64,000 nt of DNA from Macrotis lagotis. Taxonomy: Eukaryota > Chordata > Mammalia > Peramelemorphia > Peramelidae. The stretch lies in contig NC_133666.1 of NCBI RefSeq assembly GCF_037893015.1, forward strand, positions 566,837,237 through 566,901,236, in the 5' to 3' direction. Numbering within the stretch: position 1 is the stretch's first letter; each line of letters begins with the position of its first letter. This document shows positions 10,839-22,365 of this stretch, piece by piece. The notes beneath the pieces were generated by a model. It ran no database searches. It had not been told where the DNA came from and was given only the letters and a program-made list of their open reading frames with translations. A program made the position numbers and the translations under genes.

Positions 10839-13800
10839 CTGGAAAAAAAAAAGAAAGGATACACTTTTGTAATTAGACTCCTTTCAAGGCTAAAGAAAAC
10901 ACCAAATAGATTTAAAAAAAAAGGACATAGTATTCCATACTACTAAAGGTGCAGTCAAGAAAAGCAGAGAAATTCTGAAAAGAATACTCTTATCAAGTAG
11001 CAATATTTGTAAAGTGTTTAATCACAACACTGGGACAGGTATGTGAAAAGAAAAGAGAATTCCCAAATAATTTCTAAAAGATTAATTCATGGGTAGCTAG
11101 ATGGCACAGTGGATAGCGATAGAGCACTGGCCCTGGAATCAAAAGGACCTGAGTTCAAATCCTGGACTCAGACACTTAAGACTTACTTAGCTGTGTGACC
11201 CTGAGCAAGTCATTTAACCCTATTGCCTTGTGAAAAATTTTTAAAAATTAATTCATGAGACCCCTATCTTAAGCCAAATCACCTATCACAGAATGTCAAT
11301 CCTGGAAGAGGACATCAGAGATCTTCAGATACAAACTCTTCATTTTATTGATAAGAAAACTAAGAAAGAAAGGTAAAGTGACTGGTCCAAAGTCCCTCAT
11401 AGAGATAACAGTATGGTACAAGTGCAAAGAAATAGCTTTGGAATTAGAAGATGTGGGTTTAAATTCTATTGCCAGTTCTTATACCTGCAACTGTGGGCAA
11501 GTCATTTAAGTTTCTCTAGGTTTAATTTTCTCATGTGGAAATAAAGACAGGTTAGGATCAAAGACTTTAAACTGGGGTCCATAAATTTTTATATCTGATA
11601 GCTATAATTCAATACAATTCATTCCCTTTGTAATCCTAAATATGCATTTAAAAACACAGGTTTCAGGGGCAGCTAGGTGGCACAGTGGATAAAGCACTGG
11701 CCCTGGAGTCAGGAGTACCTGGGTTCAAATCTGGTCTCAGACACTTAATGATTACCTAGCTGTGTGGCCTTGGGCAAGCCACTTAACCCCATTTGCCTTG
11801 CAAAAACCTAACAAAAACAAACAAAAAAACACACAGGTTTCTACAGACTTCAGAAAGGGGCTATGACACAAAAAAAGGTTAAGAAGCCCTACACCAGATG
11901 ATCTCTAAAGTCACCTCTAATATTAGTCTTTGTACTAGTGGCTGAGACTTAGAGAACAAGTCATCTAAATCCAAGTTCAGTCTCTGCTCCAGACTTTTAG
12001 TATCCAAGATCCCACAAGTCAAGCAATTTGGTTTATATGAGTTTTGGTAGTTGATTTTAAGAAATTACATACATCAGATCAGAATTTATGAAACAGCACT
12101 GAGTTTATGAACTATAATCTCAAGCAATTTCAATTATCTTTTTAATTCCAAGTAAAATGCTTAATCACTTTAATTCTTAGAAAAAACACTTAAGTGATTT
12201 TCCTAAAGTGCCTATTCAATTATGTCACTCCCTATAAACTATAAACTCCCAATGGTTCCCTTCCTTTTCCCTCTAGGATCAAATACAAAATGCTGTTCGG
12301 CATTCAAAAACCTTCAGAACCTAGCCAGCTCCTATGTTTCCAGTCTTTTTATACATTACTCTTTGCTACATACTCTTCAAGGTGGTGATACTAGCCCACA
12401 CAAATAGGATATTCTTTCAGTTCTGGGTCTTTTCTCTGCTTGTCCCCTATATCTGGAATGCTCCCTCTCCTTCTCATCTGTCTATTGGCTTCTCTGGCTT
12501 CCTTTAGGTCCCAATTAAAATATTACTTTATAGAAAACTTTTCCCAATCTCTTTCAATTCTCATGTCTTCCTTCTATTATTTCCTATTTTTCTCATATAG
12601 TTTATTTGTATAGTTTGTTTGCACTTTCCTTCATTAGGTTGTGGGTTTATTTTATTTATTTTTTTGCGAGGCAGTGGAGTTAAGTGACTTATCCAAGATC
12701 ACACAGCTAGGTAATTATTAAGTGTCTGAAGTTGGGTTTGAATTCAGGTCCTCCTGACTCCAGGGCCAGTGCTCTATCCACTGAGCCACCTAGCTGCCCC
12801 ATGTGGGTTTCTTTTAGACAGGGACTGCCTTTTGCCTCTTTTTGTATTTCTAGTACATAACAGGTATTTAACAAATGTTTATTTATTGATTAAAGAATAC
12901 TAAAATCTTATTAGAATATAGGGATTTGCTGTTTAATGGTAATCATTCTCTCCCTCATTTAATGGTCATCCACATCATTTCCGCACCATTCTCAAAGAAT
13001 TCAGTGGCTGTCTTATAAATTCTCCTCCACTCCAACTCATGTCCTCATATTAGGAAACTTTAATATACATATGGATATTCCCTCAGTCTAGTCAATGATT
13101 TTGATCAATATTCTTCCACTCCATCTCAGCTCATTTTACACCTAAGGAAAATAATACCAAGAGAGAAGTGACTTGCCAAAGGTTGAATAACAAGCCACAA
13201 AGCTAGTCAAGAGCCCAGTTTCCCCAACTCAGAAGTTCATCTCCCTACATTAAATTCCACAGTATTTTTTGCATCCAATCACAGTAAACAATTGGGAGAT
13301 GATAATTCTATATACCGAGGAGAAAAGTGATATATTCCTTATTATAGTACACAGTATCACAGTGTAAAAGTACAAAGTGTGACAAATCACTACAAAAGGT
13401 TTTGGCTTGCATACCAGATATTGAAGCATTTTTTCCTTTTATTTCATTTACTAAGTATTTATTTCATGGCTTTTAATAAAAATAAATAAAAATCAAATTG
13501 TCATTTAGAGATATTAACAATAGTATCAGGTCTCCCTCTCCTGGCCACTATTGTCACTACAGATTTTTTATCAATGAGATAGAAAAGATGCAATTGTATT
13601 TTGTTGTTTCTGAGGATTATACTTAGCTTCATTATTTAAATCCTAAAATCTGAGTAGATTCCTAGTTGAACCAAGTCTTTCCTATATAATCGCCCAGATT
13701 CTCAGCATCAGGAAGGGAAAATCAACTACTTGGACATTTTCACAGTATCACAAGAGTCTTAGTGAAACTTTAAACTATTAAAGACGAAAACTGCACTAAA

Positions 13801-16800
13801 ATTTTTGTAATACCCTATATCGTAAATTTGGTAATTCATTTTTAATCAATAATTTTAATAAGTTTTGATTTGTCATTACAAAACTTGAAAAAATCATTTT
13901 AAAAAGCCTGGGGCAGGGAACAATCTTTTACAATAGAGGAGGGAAAAACCCATTTATTTAATCACACTTACTGGATAGGTATCATTCAGTGATGTGATTC
14001 TTTGTTCTCTAGCACTACTGTGTGGATAAAACTTAAAAATACACATAAAGCAATGCAAAAGAATATGAAGCAGGGGCAGCTAGGTGGTGCAAGTGGATAG
14101 AGAACCAGCCCTGGAGTCAGGAGGACCTGAGTTAAAATGTGACATGAGACACTTAATAATTGCACAGCTGTGTACCTTAGGCAAGTCACTTAACCCCATT
14201 GCCTTAAGTAAATTTTTAAAAGAATATAAAGCAGTGATACATTTTTATATATACCTATACATGTATGTATATATGAAATTTGGCTATAATATTCCTGGGA
14301 GTTTTTATTTTGGAATTTCTTTCAGGAGGTGATTGATGGAAACCACAAGTAGGTGGCAATGCCATTAGCCATATGTGCTGTGAAGGTCACTAGGACCTCT
14401 TCCATCCTTATCAAGGGGAATGTTAACCTCTCCTTTCATACAACACAGTGGCAAAATGTAAATCATCAGGTAAGCTAACATGTAGTATTAAGAGTAAGCC
14501 TTAGAGAAGTGTTTCTAGTTTATTGGGCCAGCTCTCTTTAAAGGACAAATGGACCCACTCGGGGACACACACACAAAGACATAAACAAGAATTGAGTGGA
14601 ATATTTCCCCAATAAAACCTTCTTAGGATAAGGAAACTATTTTTATTAAACTATTTCTAGAAGAAAGCCCCTTGTAGTCCAAACAGGTGGCTCACTCTTC
14701 TAACTTTTGATAAGACTACTTTTACTATTAGGATAGTAGACTTTTCCCACAGGAAAAACTTTGCATTCCAAAGAAACTCATAAACCACTTGTCTGATTTT
14801 AAGACTATTTTTACTGACCAGGACAATAGTAGAAGACCTGATATATTCAGACATTATTTCACTTAAATAGATACAGAAGGTCATTAAAAGTCTTTTTTGC
14901 TGTGCTCACCACCTGGATGGTGAGGTAATATTTTATGAAAACCTTTCATTCTTTTTTTTGTTGCTGGGGTAGATTTTCACAAGCAGAGTGTAACTCTGAA
15001 GACTAACCAATGAGTCAACAGAGGAATGATAGGGAGGAGGAGGAGATTCAGTTAGGTCATATAATCTTGCTTGACTGTCAATTCAGGGCAGCTCCTTGAT
15101 CTCCATTCACTACCTTTGTGAGACTTGGAATGTGCCCTTTTCTTGAGAAAAGCCAAAATAAACTTTTTTTTTGCTCAATCTCCTCTATATTTTTAAAGTG
15201 GATTTTTATACACCACAGAATCAAAACTTGACCAAAGCTCACAATCTGTACCAGTGCAAGAGATTCCTTTACCATTAGGTTCAAAGATCTATTTCAAATA
15301 TTCCTATTGCTACTTTTCAATTTAACATTCACATATTAAATACCCACTAGGTCAAAGTGTCCATGGTAGATGACAAGAACACAAAAGGAAAAAATTGAAA
15401 CTACCTGTGCTCAAGAAGCTTCTATTCTATTCAGGGATTATATCTCTTTAATCAATATGTCAGCAAGTAGAATTTGAGACTTAAAGCCTCCACAAGATAA
15501 ACAATAGTCATGTGGTTCTCTTTGTTAGAAGTTATAAATTACAAATACTTTAACATTCACTCTTTGTGAAACTGATGTGCAGTGTGTTTGCTGGTGAATT
15601 TATATAATATTTGCAAATGTGAAGTAGGGAAAAGTAAAGTACTGTAATTATCAAATGTTCAAGAACTATAACTTAGATGTAGACCTTAGAAACTATGAGA
15701 CTGGGAGCAGCTAGGTGGAGCAGTGGATAGAGCACATAAGTGACTTGCCCAAGGACATACTGTTAGTAAGTGCCAAGCGTCCGGGGTTAGATTTGGTCCG
15801 GGGTTAGATTTGATCTTGGGAATCCCTGACTCCAGGGCTGTGCTTTATCCACTGCACTACCTAGTTACCCCATATGACAGACAGATCACCGGATTTGAGA
15901 ACAGCATAACTCTCAGGATAGTCAGTTTTGCCGTCAAAAACACTTGAATTTAAGTTAAGACTCTAGTACAACCTCACACCCTATACCAAGATAAGGTCAA
16001 AATGGATAGAGGATTTAGACATAAAAAAAAATATTAGAAGCAAACTAAAAGATCAAGGACTAGTTTACCTGTCAGATCTATGGAAAGGGAAGCAGTTTAT
16101 GACTAAGGAAGTGATGGAGAACATCACTGAAAACAAACTAGATAATTTTGATTACATTAAATTAAAAAGCTTTTACAAAGACAAAACCACTGTAACCAAG
16201 ATCAAAAGAAATGAAGTAAACTGGGAAACAATCTTTACAACTAATGTTTCTGACAAAGGATTCATTTCTAAAATATACACAGAACTGAGTCAAATTTAAA
16301 AAAAAAAACCATTCCCCAACTGACAAATGGTCAAAGGATATGCAGAGGCAATTTACAGATGAGGAGATCAAAGCAATCCCTAGTCATATGAAAAACTGCT
16401 CTAAGTCATTATTTATTAGAGAAATGCAAATTAAAACTTTCCTAGTCATTCTCTGAGGTACCACCTCACACCTCTCAGACTGGTCAATATGACCAGAAAG
16501 GATAATGATCATTGTGTGGAAGGGTTGTGGGAAATCTGGGTCACTATTACATTGTTGGTGGAGCTGTGAACTCATCCAACCTTTCTGGAGAACAATTTGG
16601 AATTAAGCCCAAAGGACAACAAAAATGTGCATACCCTTTGATCCAGCAATACCACTACTGGGTCTATACCCTGAAGAAATAATGAAAAAGGGTGAAACAT
16701 CACTTGTACAAAAATAATATTCATAGCAGCCCTGTTTGTGGTGGCAAAGAATTGGAAATCAAATAAATGTCCTTCGATTGGGGAATGGCTTAGTAAACTC

Positions 16801-19800
16801 TGGTATATGTATGTCATGGAACACTATCGTTCTATTAGAAACCAGGAGGGATGGGAATTCAGGGAAGCCTGGAGGGATTTGCATGAACTGATGCTGAGTG
16901 AGATGAGCAGAACCAGAAAAACACTGTATACCCAAACAGCAACATGGGGGTGATCAACCTTGATAGACTACCTCATTCTATCAGTGCAACAATCAGGGAC
17001 AATTTGGGGCTCTCTGCAATGGAGAATACCATCTGTATCCAGAGAAAGAACTGTGGAGTTTGAACAAAGAACAAGGACTATTACCTTTAATTTAGGAAAA
17101 AAAAACTGATATCTAATTGTCTGATCTTGCTATCTCTTATACTTTATGTTTCTTCCTTAAGGATGTGATTTCTCTCTCATCATATTCGATTTGGATGGAT
17201 CTATATCATGGAAACAATGTAAAGACTGGCAATAGCTTCTGTGGGGGGGGGGAGGTAAGTAAGATTAAAGGAAAAATTGTAAAACTCAAAATAAAATCTT
17301 TAAAAAAAGGGAGAGACTCTAGCACATATTAACTCTTTAGCTGGGAACAATGGTTTACCCCAAGATCTCAGGAATCCAGACCATTCTCTAAAGATATTAA
17401 GTTGCAAGCCAATTGCTGCTGGACTATGGTGAAAAAGGGTTTCTTTTAACACTGGAAGATCCTTATGTTAATTGCTCATAGTAGGTCTGGCAAATGGATC
17501 TCTAAACAAGCCTATAAGTTTATCAGTAAAGACTTCTTAAAGGACATGTAGATGTCCCATTGGGGAGCTTTTATTTCTGACTAAAGTCACTAGATGACAA
17601 ATCTATCTCATTCTAGGCAAATGTTATGGCAATTTTCCTTGATCATCAAACCCAGAAAGTTACAAAATTTGCAAATAGTTTTTCATACACAATGAAAATT
17701 GTATTATATAATATTTTTAAAACAACTTAGAAAAATATTACCATTCTGATAAACCATTAAATCCAAAAGATTAAATATTCATTCATTTCCTTAGAAAGAT
17801 AATATAGAAAGCCATTCACTTCCTCATAGAAAAGTAATAAACTTAAAGACAGAAAAACATATTTTCAAACAAGGCTGATGTGGTAATTTATTAGAGGAGA
17901 CTATACTGCTATGTATTGATAACTATGTATCAATGACATCATTTTTGCTTTTCATTTTATTTGTTCAATGGAGGGTGAGGAAGGACAGGTTTTTTTTAAT
18001 ATTTGTAATGGGGGGGTTGCAAGACAATGGAGTTAAGTGACTTGCCCAAGGTCACACAGTTGGATAATTATTAAGTGTCTGAGATCACATTTGAACTCAA
18101 GTCCTCCTGACTTCAGGCCCAGTCTCTATCCACTGGTCACCTAGCTGCCCCTAAATGTTTGTAATTTTAAAATGAACTTCAATCATTTAAAAAGAAAATG
18201 GTATTATACAGAGAAAATAACTTTACTAAGATCAACTGTAGCTCAGACATCTATTAAATCATATTTATAATAACAATAATAGTTGACATTTAATTCTTTA
18301 AGGTATTTAAAGATTCTTGTGAGGTGGATCCTCATAGAGCATTATCCTCATTTTACAAATGAAGTAACTGAGTGACCAAGAGAAAAGTTAAAGGAATTGC
18401 CCAAGATAACATAGCCAGGAAGTATCTGGCAAAAGAATTTGAGTCTTCCGGCCTCCAGGGCCAGTGTTTTGTCTACTTTGAAACTAGGAAAGAACTCTTG
18501 ATGTTGGTAGCACTTGTGCTTGCTTTGCAGAATGGGAGGACAATCTTCAGTTCTTTGAAAAAAAAAAAACGCTGTGGCGGAAGATGCAATGTTAGAGTTT
18601 GCTTGATGATATCAATTTTGTTAGTAAACAGAAAATCTCCACAAAATTTGCCTAAAATACACTTCTTCATAATCTGATAGGTTCAAAATTACTCTAGGAA
18701 AAGCATGATGTTGAAGAATACAATTAGAGGATCTGGTCTCAGACAGTCACAGCTCAATCACTTTAATTATTTTTACTGAGTAAAAGCTTTTTAACAAGTT
18801 TCATCATCAGTAAAATGGGTATATTATTCCTTATACTAACAAGAAACCACGAGAAGATAAGCACTATATAAATATAAACATATATAAAATACATTTTACA
18901 TGCAATATAAAATTATTATATATAAAAATATAAACTATTATCTTGATAGTTCATGATATGATCCATTACTACTTTCCAATTTTCTTATACCATATTTCCC
19001 TCAATGACTCTGGGATACAGTGATACTGGCATAGGAAACTACAATTCCCCACCCACAAGCATTTACACTGAATGTCCCTCGTGGCTGGAACTCTCTCCCC
19101 TCCTCATTTGCCTCCTGGCTTCCTTCAAGTCTCATCAAGTCAGCACGGTGTCTTTCCCCAAACCCCTTAATTATAGTGTCTTCCCTTTGAGATTTTCCAC
19201 CAATAATATTTGGTTTGTATACAACTGTCTGCATGTTGTCCTTCAATTAGGTTGTGAGTTCCTTTTGAAGGATTTTTTTTTTTTTGCTTTCTTTGTATCT
19301 CCAGTACTTGGTACAGTGATTGGCCCAGTGTAGCGTAATAAAATGTTTGCTGACTGATTCACTATGTTACTGGAAAATTTTAAAAAGTCATGCTTTGATG
19401 ACCCGTAATAACTCGGTTTCCTAGTCATTTCGAATGAAGAAACAAAAAAAAAAAACCTGACCTTAGTATCAAGGGGTGGAAGTGTATAAATAACAGTATT
19501 GGAAAGGCAGGAGTGAGAAAGGATTAAACTTGTCTGTTCTACTAAGAATTTGGACCAGTGGGGCAGAAGATGCAGATGATTTTACTTCAAAAAAACACTT
19601 GGGCTGCCTCTTCTCCATTGATCTCCAAGCCAATAGCAGATGCCTATTTTGGGGTGCAGAGAAGGGGAAGGGAGTAGCTGAAATGCAAGTGTTGAGGAAG
19701 CACAGAGGCTTGGGGGGCGCGGGGAGTTTCCACTCTGTCTCTCTGCTCCCCATCACTGAAGCCTGGTGAGCTCCTGCTCCCCAAGGGAGTCACAGCAGGC

Positions 19801-20323
19801 CCTTGGGGTACGGGGACTTGGAGCCTTCCGACTCTAAGACCCCTAAATTAGGGTCAAAGCCAAAAAAAAAAAGAAAATCAATCTCTCCTTCCGGGAGCCA
19901 AGGTCTTTAAGTAAATCGAAGGCACCGGTTCAAGGGAAGGCGGCCAACTGGGGAGGGCGGGAAAGGGAGTCCTCGCGGGAAGCAAGGCTTGGGGGGGCCA
20001 GCGGTCGGACGGGGCCGGGGCCCGAGCCCGGGGGCGGCCGCAGCCCTCGGAAGCCTCAGTCCTGGGGGGCGCGTGGGCCGGGGCCCGGGGGGCACGTGGG
20101 CCGGGGCACGTGGGCCGGGGCCCGGGGAGCGCGTGGGGCGCGTGGGCCGAGGCCCGGGGAGCGCGTGGGCCGGGGCCCGGGGGGCCGGGGTCCTTCCCCT
20201 CTCACCTGAGTCCAGCTCCAGCTGGTAACAGGGCAGAGGCTCCAGGGAGAGTTTGTAGCCCTCGAAGCGTGGGTCCAACAGGGGCCGCTTGACGCGCAGG
20301 GAGCAGTTGGCCGCCACCTCCAT
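10684..20323 (-). CDS. NUDCD1: NUDCD1 (NudC domain-containing protein 1, CML66), 5' part: exons 1-2
   Basis: Coding exons join(20323..20206, 10838..10684), read on the minus strand, give 91 residues in frame, beginning [16 protein letters not shown] and including FNYLHCDSW. This matches the N-terminus of vertebrate NUDCD1 as I recall it, a protein of about 580 residues with a central CS/NudC domain that is not reached here. The protein is known as a NudC-family co-chaperone-like factor linked to HSP90 and to the helicase DHX15. Exon 1 ends in phase 1 (one base of an Ala codon) at a GTGAG donor, and exon 2 opens after a long pyrimidine tract and CAG. Exon 2 ends in phase 0 at GTAAGA. The intron between them is 9.4 kb. 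The remaining exons must lie left of the window, because nothing like exon 3 was seen in 1-10683. It is divergently paired with ENY2. I see no defect in the two exons. Confidence 0.93.
11092..11246 (+). mobile_element. Marsupial SINE
   Basis: Target duplications ATTAATTCATG at 11081-11091 and 11247-11257. A small internal duplication (GGATAGCGATAGAGC) is present in the head. Confidence 0.9.
11285..11400 (-). mobile_element. MIR-like fragment
   Basis: CATTTTATTGATAAGAAAAC, then GTAAAGTGACTGGTCCAAAG is antisense MIR core. Confidence 0.55.
11410..11560 (+). mobile_element. MIR
   Basis: TTGGAATTAGAAGATGTGGG, then GTGGGCAAGTCATTTAAGTT. Confidence 0.7.
11665..11827 (+). mobile_element. Marsupial short SINE
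   Basis: Complete, with an A-rich tail. Near-exact flank repeat AAACACAGGTTTC / AACACACAGGTTTC. Confidence 0.92.
12200..12895 (+). mobile_element. L2 3' region, split by a SINE
   Basis: GGATCAAATACAAAATGCTG, GGAATGCTCCCTCTCC, then GACAGGGACTGCCTTTTGCC and ACAGGTATTTAACAAATG: a long, ordered L2 3' end. Confidence 0.85.
12649..12801 (-). mobile_element. Marsupial SINE inside L2
   Basis: Antisense copy with target duplication TGTGGGTTT at 12640-12648 and 12802-12810. Confidence 0.9.
13130..13260 (-). mobile_element. MIR-like fragment
   Basis: CATTTTACACCTAAGG, then GAAGTGACTTGCCAAAGGTT. Confidence 0.55.
14073..14221 (+). mobile_element. Marsupial SINE
   Basis: Target duplications GAATATGAAGCA (14061-14072) and GAATATAAAGCA (14222-14233). 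Confidence 0.9.
15703..15871. mobile_element. Fold-back SINE with internal 17-bp tandem
   Basis: 15703-15733 is a sense SINE head (GCAGCTAGGTGGAGCAGTGG). 15736-15871 is an antisense SINE that ends with the same head inverted. Inside it, GTCCGGGGTTAGATTTG is repeated exactly at 15779-15795 and 15796-15812. Confidence 0.8.
15971..17313 (+). mobile_element. 5'-truncated L1 (ORF2 end and 3'UTR)
   Basis: Contains late ORF2 frames (for example [20 protein letters not shown] near 16099, later [20 protein letters not shown]), then 3'UTR and an A-rich end. Target duplications AGACTCTAGTACA (15958-15970) and AGACTCTAGCACA (17314-17326) define both ends. ORF2 frames are broken by several stops. Confidence 0.9.
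18010..18152 (-). mobile_element. Marsupial SINE
   Basis: Antisense copy. Flanks AATATTTGTAAT and AATGTTTGTAAT form the target duplication. Confidence 0.88.
18290..18480 (-). mobile_element. MIR
   Basis: TATCCTCATTTTACAAATGA, then GAATTGCCCAAGATAACATA. Confidence 0.75.
18990..19350 (+). mobile_element. L2 3' region
   Basis: GGCTTCCTTCAAGTCTCATC, TTGTATCTCCAGTACTTGG, then AATAAAATGTTTGCTGACTG. Confidence 0.75.
20068..20190. repeat. GC-rich minisatellite in NUDCD1 intron 1
   Basis: Imperfect repeats of a unit like GCGCGTGGGCCGGGGCCCGG run almost up to the exon 1 donor. Some units read CACGTGGG, making two CACGTG E-boxes (20093-20098 and 20107-20112). Long open frames here on both strands are a by-product of the GC-rich repeat. 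Confidence 0.8.
20206..20323 (-). CDS. NUDCD1: NUDCD1 coding exon 1
   Basis: ATG lies at 20323-20321 on the minus strand, with 39 full codons and one extra base (residues 1-39, ending [10 protein letters not shown]). The donor GTGAG starts at 20205. The start has a good context (GCC before ATG, G after) inside a CpG-rich block. The family's Asp-Ala pair at the junction reads Asp-Ser-Ala here. Confidence 0.94.
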
Positions 20324-20435
20324 GGCTCCGCGGGCGCTCCACCGCGGCGGGTCTCAACTTTAAAACTGCGGCTTTAGTAGTCTTGGGGGGATAGCACCCG
20401 CCTGTCCCGGGGAGCTCCGCCGGCTCCGTGGGCTT

Positions 20436-20452
20436 TCGGGAAATGTAGTTTT
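20436..20452 (-). promoter_or_regulatory. ZNF143/SBS-type site 1
   Basis: The minus strand reads AACTACATTTCCCGAA, which fits the known promoter word ACTAYRNNNCCCR exactly. Confidence 0.6.
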
Positions 20453-20499
20453 CAAAAAACAGGCCAAAGTCGGCGGGGAAGGCGGGTCTTAAATCGCGG

Positions 20500-20522
20500 T
20501 GCATGCTGGGGAAAGTAGTTTC
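20500..20522 (-). promoter_or_regulatory. ZNF143/SBS-type site 2 with GCATGC tail
   Basis: The minus strand reads ACTACTTTCCCCAGCATGC, matching the extended Staf/ZNF143 (SBS) form, with one departure (T for R) from the short word. It is in the same orientation as site 1 and about 65 bp from it. Confidence 0.65.
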
Positions 20523-20619
20523 TGTTTTTTCATTTTGAGGTCTCCTCCATTGGCTCATAGACTCGTTTACCCAGAAGGCTAAGCGAATAGAGAGCCAGTC
20601 GCGTAGTACGAGGCTTCTT

Positions 20620-20704
20620 TGGAGCCGCTATGTCCCGGAAGCACTTCTGGTTTCCTGTGGCCGCTGGTTGGAGGCGTAGTTTTCTGCAGTAAGCTCTGAA
20701 GGAG
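20620..20704 (+). other. ENY2: ENY2 non-coding exon 1 (predicted)
   Basis: The donor AAGGAG|GTAAGTG at 20704/20705 is strong and faces ENY2 exon 2. Spliced to exon 2 it gives no in-frame ATG before 22625 and contains an in-frame TAA, so this exon is taken as 5'UTR. The 5' boundary is a guess; no start-site signal is decisive. A CCGGAAG ETS-type site lies at 20635-20641. Confidence 0.6.
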
Positions 20705-21689
20705 GTAAGTGTCGGTAGGTAGTTGTGTGCCGAGTCTCGGTTGTCTCCGTCTCCCTCCACGGAGATTGTGCTCGTTCCTCTTCCTCCCTCCGAGGGCCTG
20801 GGGCCAACCCAGAGAGAGCCCCCCCAGCCGGGCACTCATATCCAGTGGAGTTTGAGAAAGGGAGGTGGACTCGGGACCAGTCCTTGGCTCCCCTGCTCCA
20901 GATCCCCTGAGCCCACTTTTCCCCCCCTTTTTCCTTCAACATTTGGCGGCTAAGCTTGCAAGGTGAGGGGGCTCCCGCAGACCCACCCATCGGGGTGTTC
21001 TGGAGCGGACCTTTGGATGGCGGAGCTGTCAGTCTGTACAACTAGCCCAGCGGGCTGGCTTAAAATCAGCCTAGTGAACGCAAGGTTAGCGCTTATTAAA
21101 TGCATCGCGACTTGCCCTCATTTTCGGGTACTTTTTCTCCTTGCTAACTTCAGACTAGGGAAGCAGAAATTTCTTTGCCCGTCCTGCCCTCAAATGATGA
21201 GATATTGCGTTGGAAATCCTATACCGTTTTAACTCCTAAGTCGTAGATCCGAAGAATTTGGGTGCTGGAAGTTGTGGAGATCAAAGAGTTCATCCTCCCC
21301 TTCCAATTAAAGAAACTGAAATGTAAAGACTTGAAGTTGTTTGCTCAGGTCTATAGTGACAATACCAACTTTTTCCACTGTTTGAGTTTGGCTATTTATT
21401 TCCTGCTAAAGGAAGCAGCCAATTTTCTACCTTAACCTTTAGTTAGAATGCTTTCAAGATCAGTAAGCAGATACAGAAAGAAATACCTGTATGACCTTTA
21501 ATAAAGAAAAATCACTTCCTTAGTACAACCAAGAGAAATTTCAGGCAAAAACTACTAGAACTGTAGAGTAAAAAAGGGGTAAATTGTATAATTAATATTA
21601 AAATATGATTAATTTCTTTAATATCCTTAGATATTAATACTTCTCAAATTACCTATTAGTTTAATTATGTTGTCCTACAATTCTTCTCT

Positions 21690-21920
21690 AAGTACATTAT
21701 CAGCTCCTTGAAGTGTGGGATTGTTAACTATTTTTTCCTTTGTATCCCCAGAACCAAATATGAAGTTTTTCATGGATTTAGATGTACTTTTCTAGATAAT
21801 AGAGCTCAAAAATCATTAAATTCAACCCTTTTGTTGATGGAGAGGCTAAATGCTATATAGACAGAGCTGGAATTTGAATTCGTGTCTTTGATTTCTAAAC
21901 CAGTTGACCTTCCACTAAGC
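21690..21920. mobile_element. L2 end and MIR-like remnant
   Basis: CAGCTCCTTGAAGTGTGGGA is L2-like. 21780-21920 (AGAGCTGGAATTTGAATTCG) looks like antisense MIR. Both are worn. Confidence 0.45.
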
Positions 21921-21971
21921 TAGTCATATATCTTTGTTTAAGATTTTTAAGCAACTGTGATAATTCTTTTT

Positions 21972-22088
21972 TTTTTTTTTTTAAGATTTTTCAAGGCAAT
22001 GGGGTTAAGTGGCTTGCCCAAGGCCACACGGCTAGGTAAATATTAAGTGTCTGAGGTCAGATTTGAACCCAGGTATTCTAGCCGCCCC
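21972..22088 (-). mobile_element. Marsupial SINE with internal deletion
   Basis: Antisense; the head is cut short, with CCAGGTATTCTAGCCGCCCC joining body to head end. Confidence 0.85.
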
Positions 22089-22250
22089 AAACTGTGAAAA
22101 TTCTTAAAATTATTTCTAGGTAATATAAACTGATTAAAAAATTTAGACACCCTTTTAAGGCAAAATTTTTTCATATACTTCACAGTTATCAAAGTAGTAA
22201 TAGTAATAGACCCAGGAAAGTAAGTTATATGTTTTCTCCCAGAAGTGTTT

Positions 22251-22365
22251 AGCTGATATTGATGGAACTCACTGGCTATCAAGCACTTGTTTGTGAACTG
22301 ACTGGTTAGTTGATGTTGATGGAGCTCACTGACTATGGTGTCTCACTTGTGTAAACTGATTGGTC
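22251..22365 (+). repeat. Diverged tandem pair, about 58-bp unit
   Basis: 22251-22307 and 22308-22365 share AGYTGATRTTGATGGARCTC, then CACTTGT and AACTGAYTGGT. They lie about 250 bp before ENY2 exon 2. Confidence 0.75.

Larger units (their letters stand above)
10839..20205 (-). other. NUDCD1: NUDCD1 intron 1
   Basis: 9.4 kb. Stretches with nothing recognised: about 13270-14060, 14234-15702, 17327-17997, 18480-18990 and 19351-19960. The rest is listed repeats and the GC-rich minisatellite. Confidence 0.9.
20324..20704. promoter_or_regulatory. Shared NUDCD1/ENY2 bidirectional promoter
   Basis: The 380 bp between the NUDCD1 ATG and the ENY2 exon 1 donor are CpG-rich, lack a TATA box and hold sites typical of housekeeping divergent promoters. 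Present are two ZNF143/SBS-type motifs, an inverted CCAAT (ATTGG at 20549-20553) and an ETS site (CCGGAAG at 20635-20641). CpG-rich sequence continues left to about 19960. The assignment is inferred from gene layout and motifs. Confidence 0.8.

Noticed and set aside
19907-20323. Long open frames on both strands through the GC-rich block (Gly/Pro/Arg-rich)
   Set aside because: They come from the minisatellite. Only the first 118 bp on the minus strand is real coding sequence (NUDCD1 exon 1), which ends at a clear donor.
20530-21041. Overlapping open frames near the ENY2 first exon
   Set aside because: CpG-rich sequence has few stops. No conserved product, and the frames lie across the promoter and the start of intron 1.
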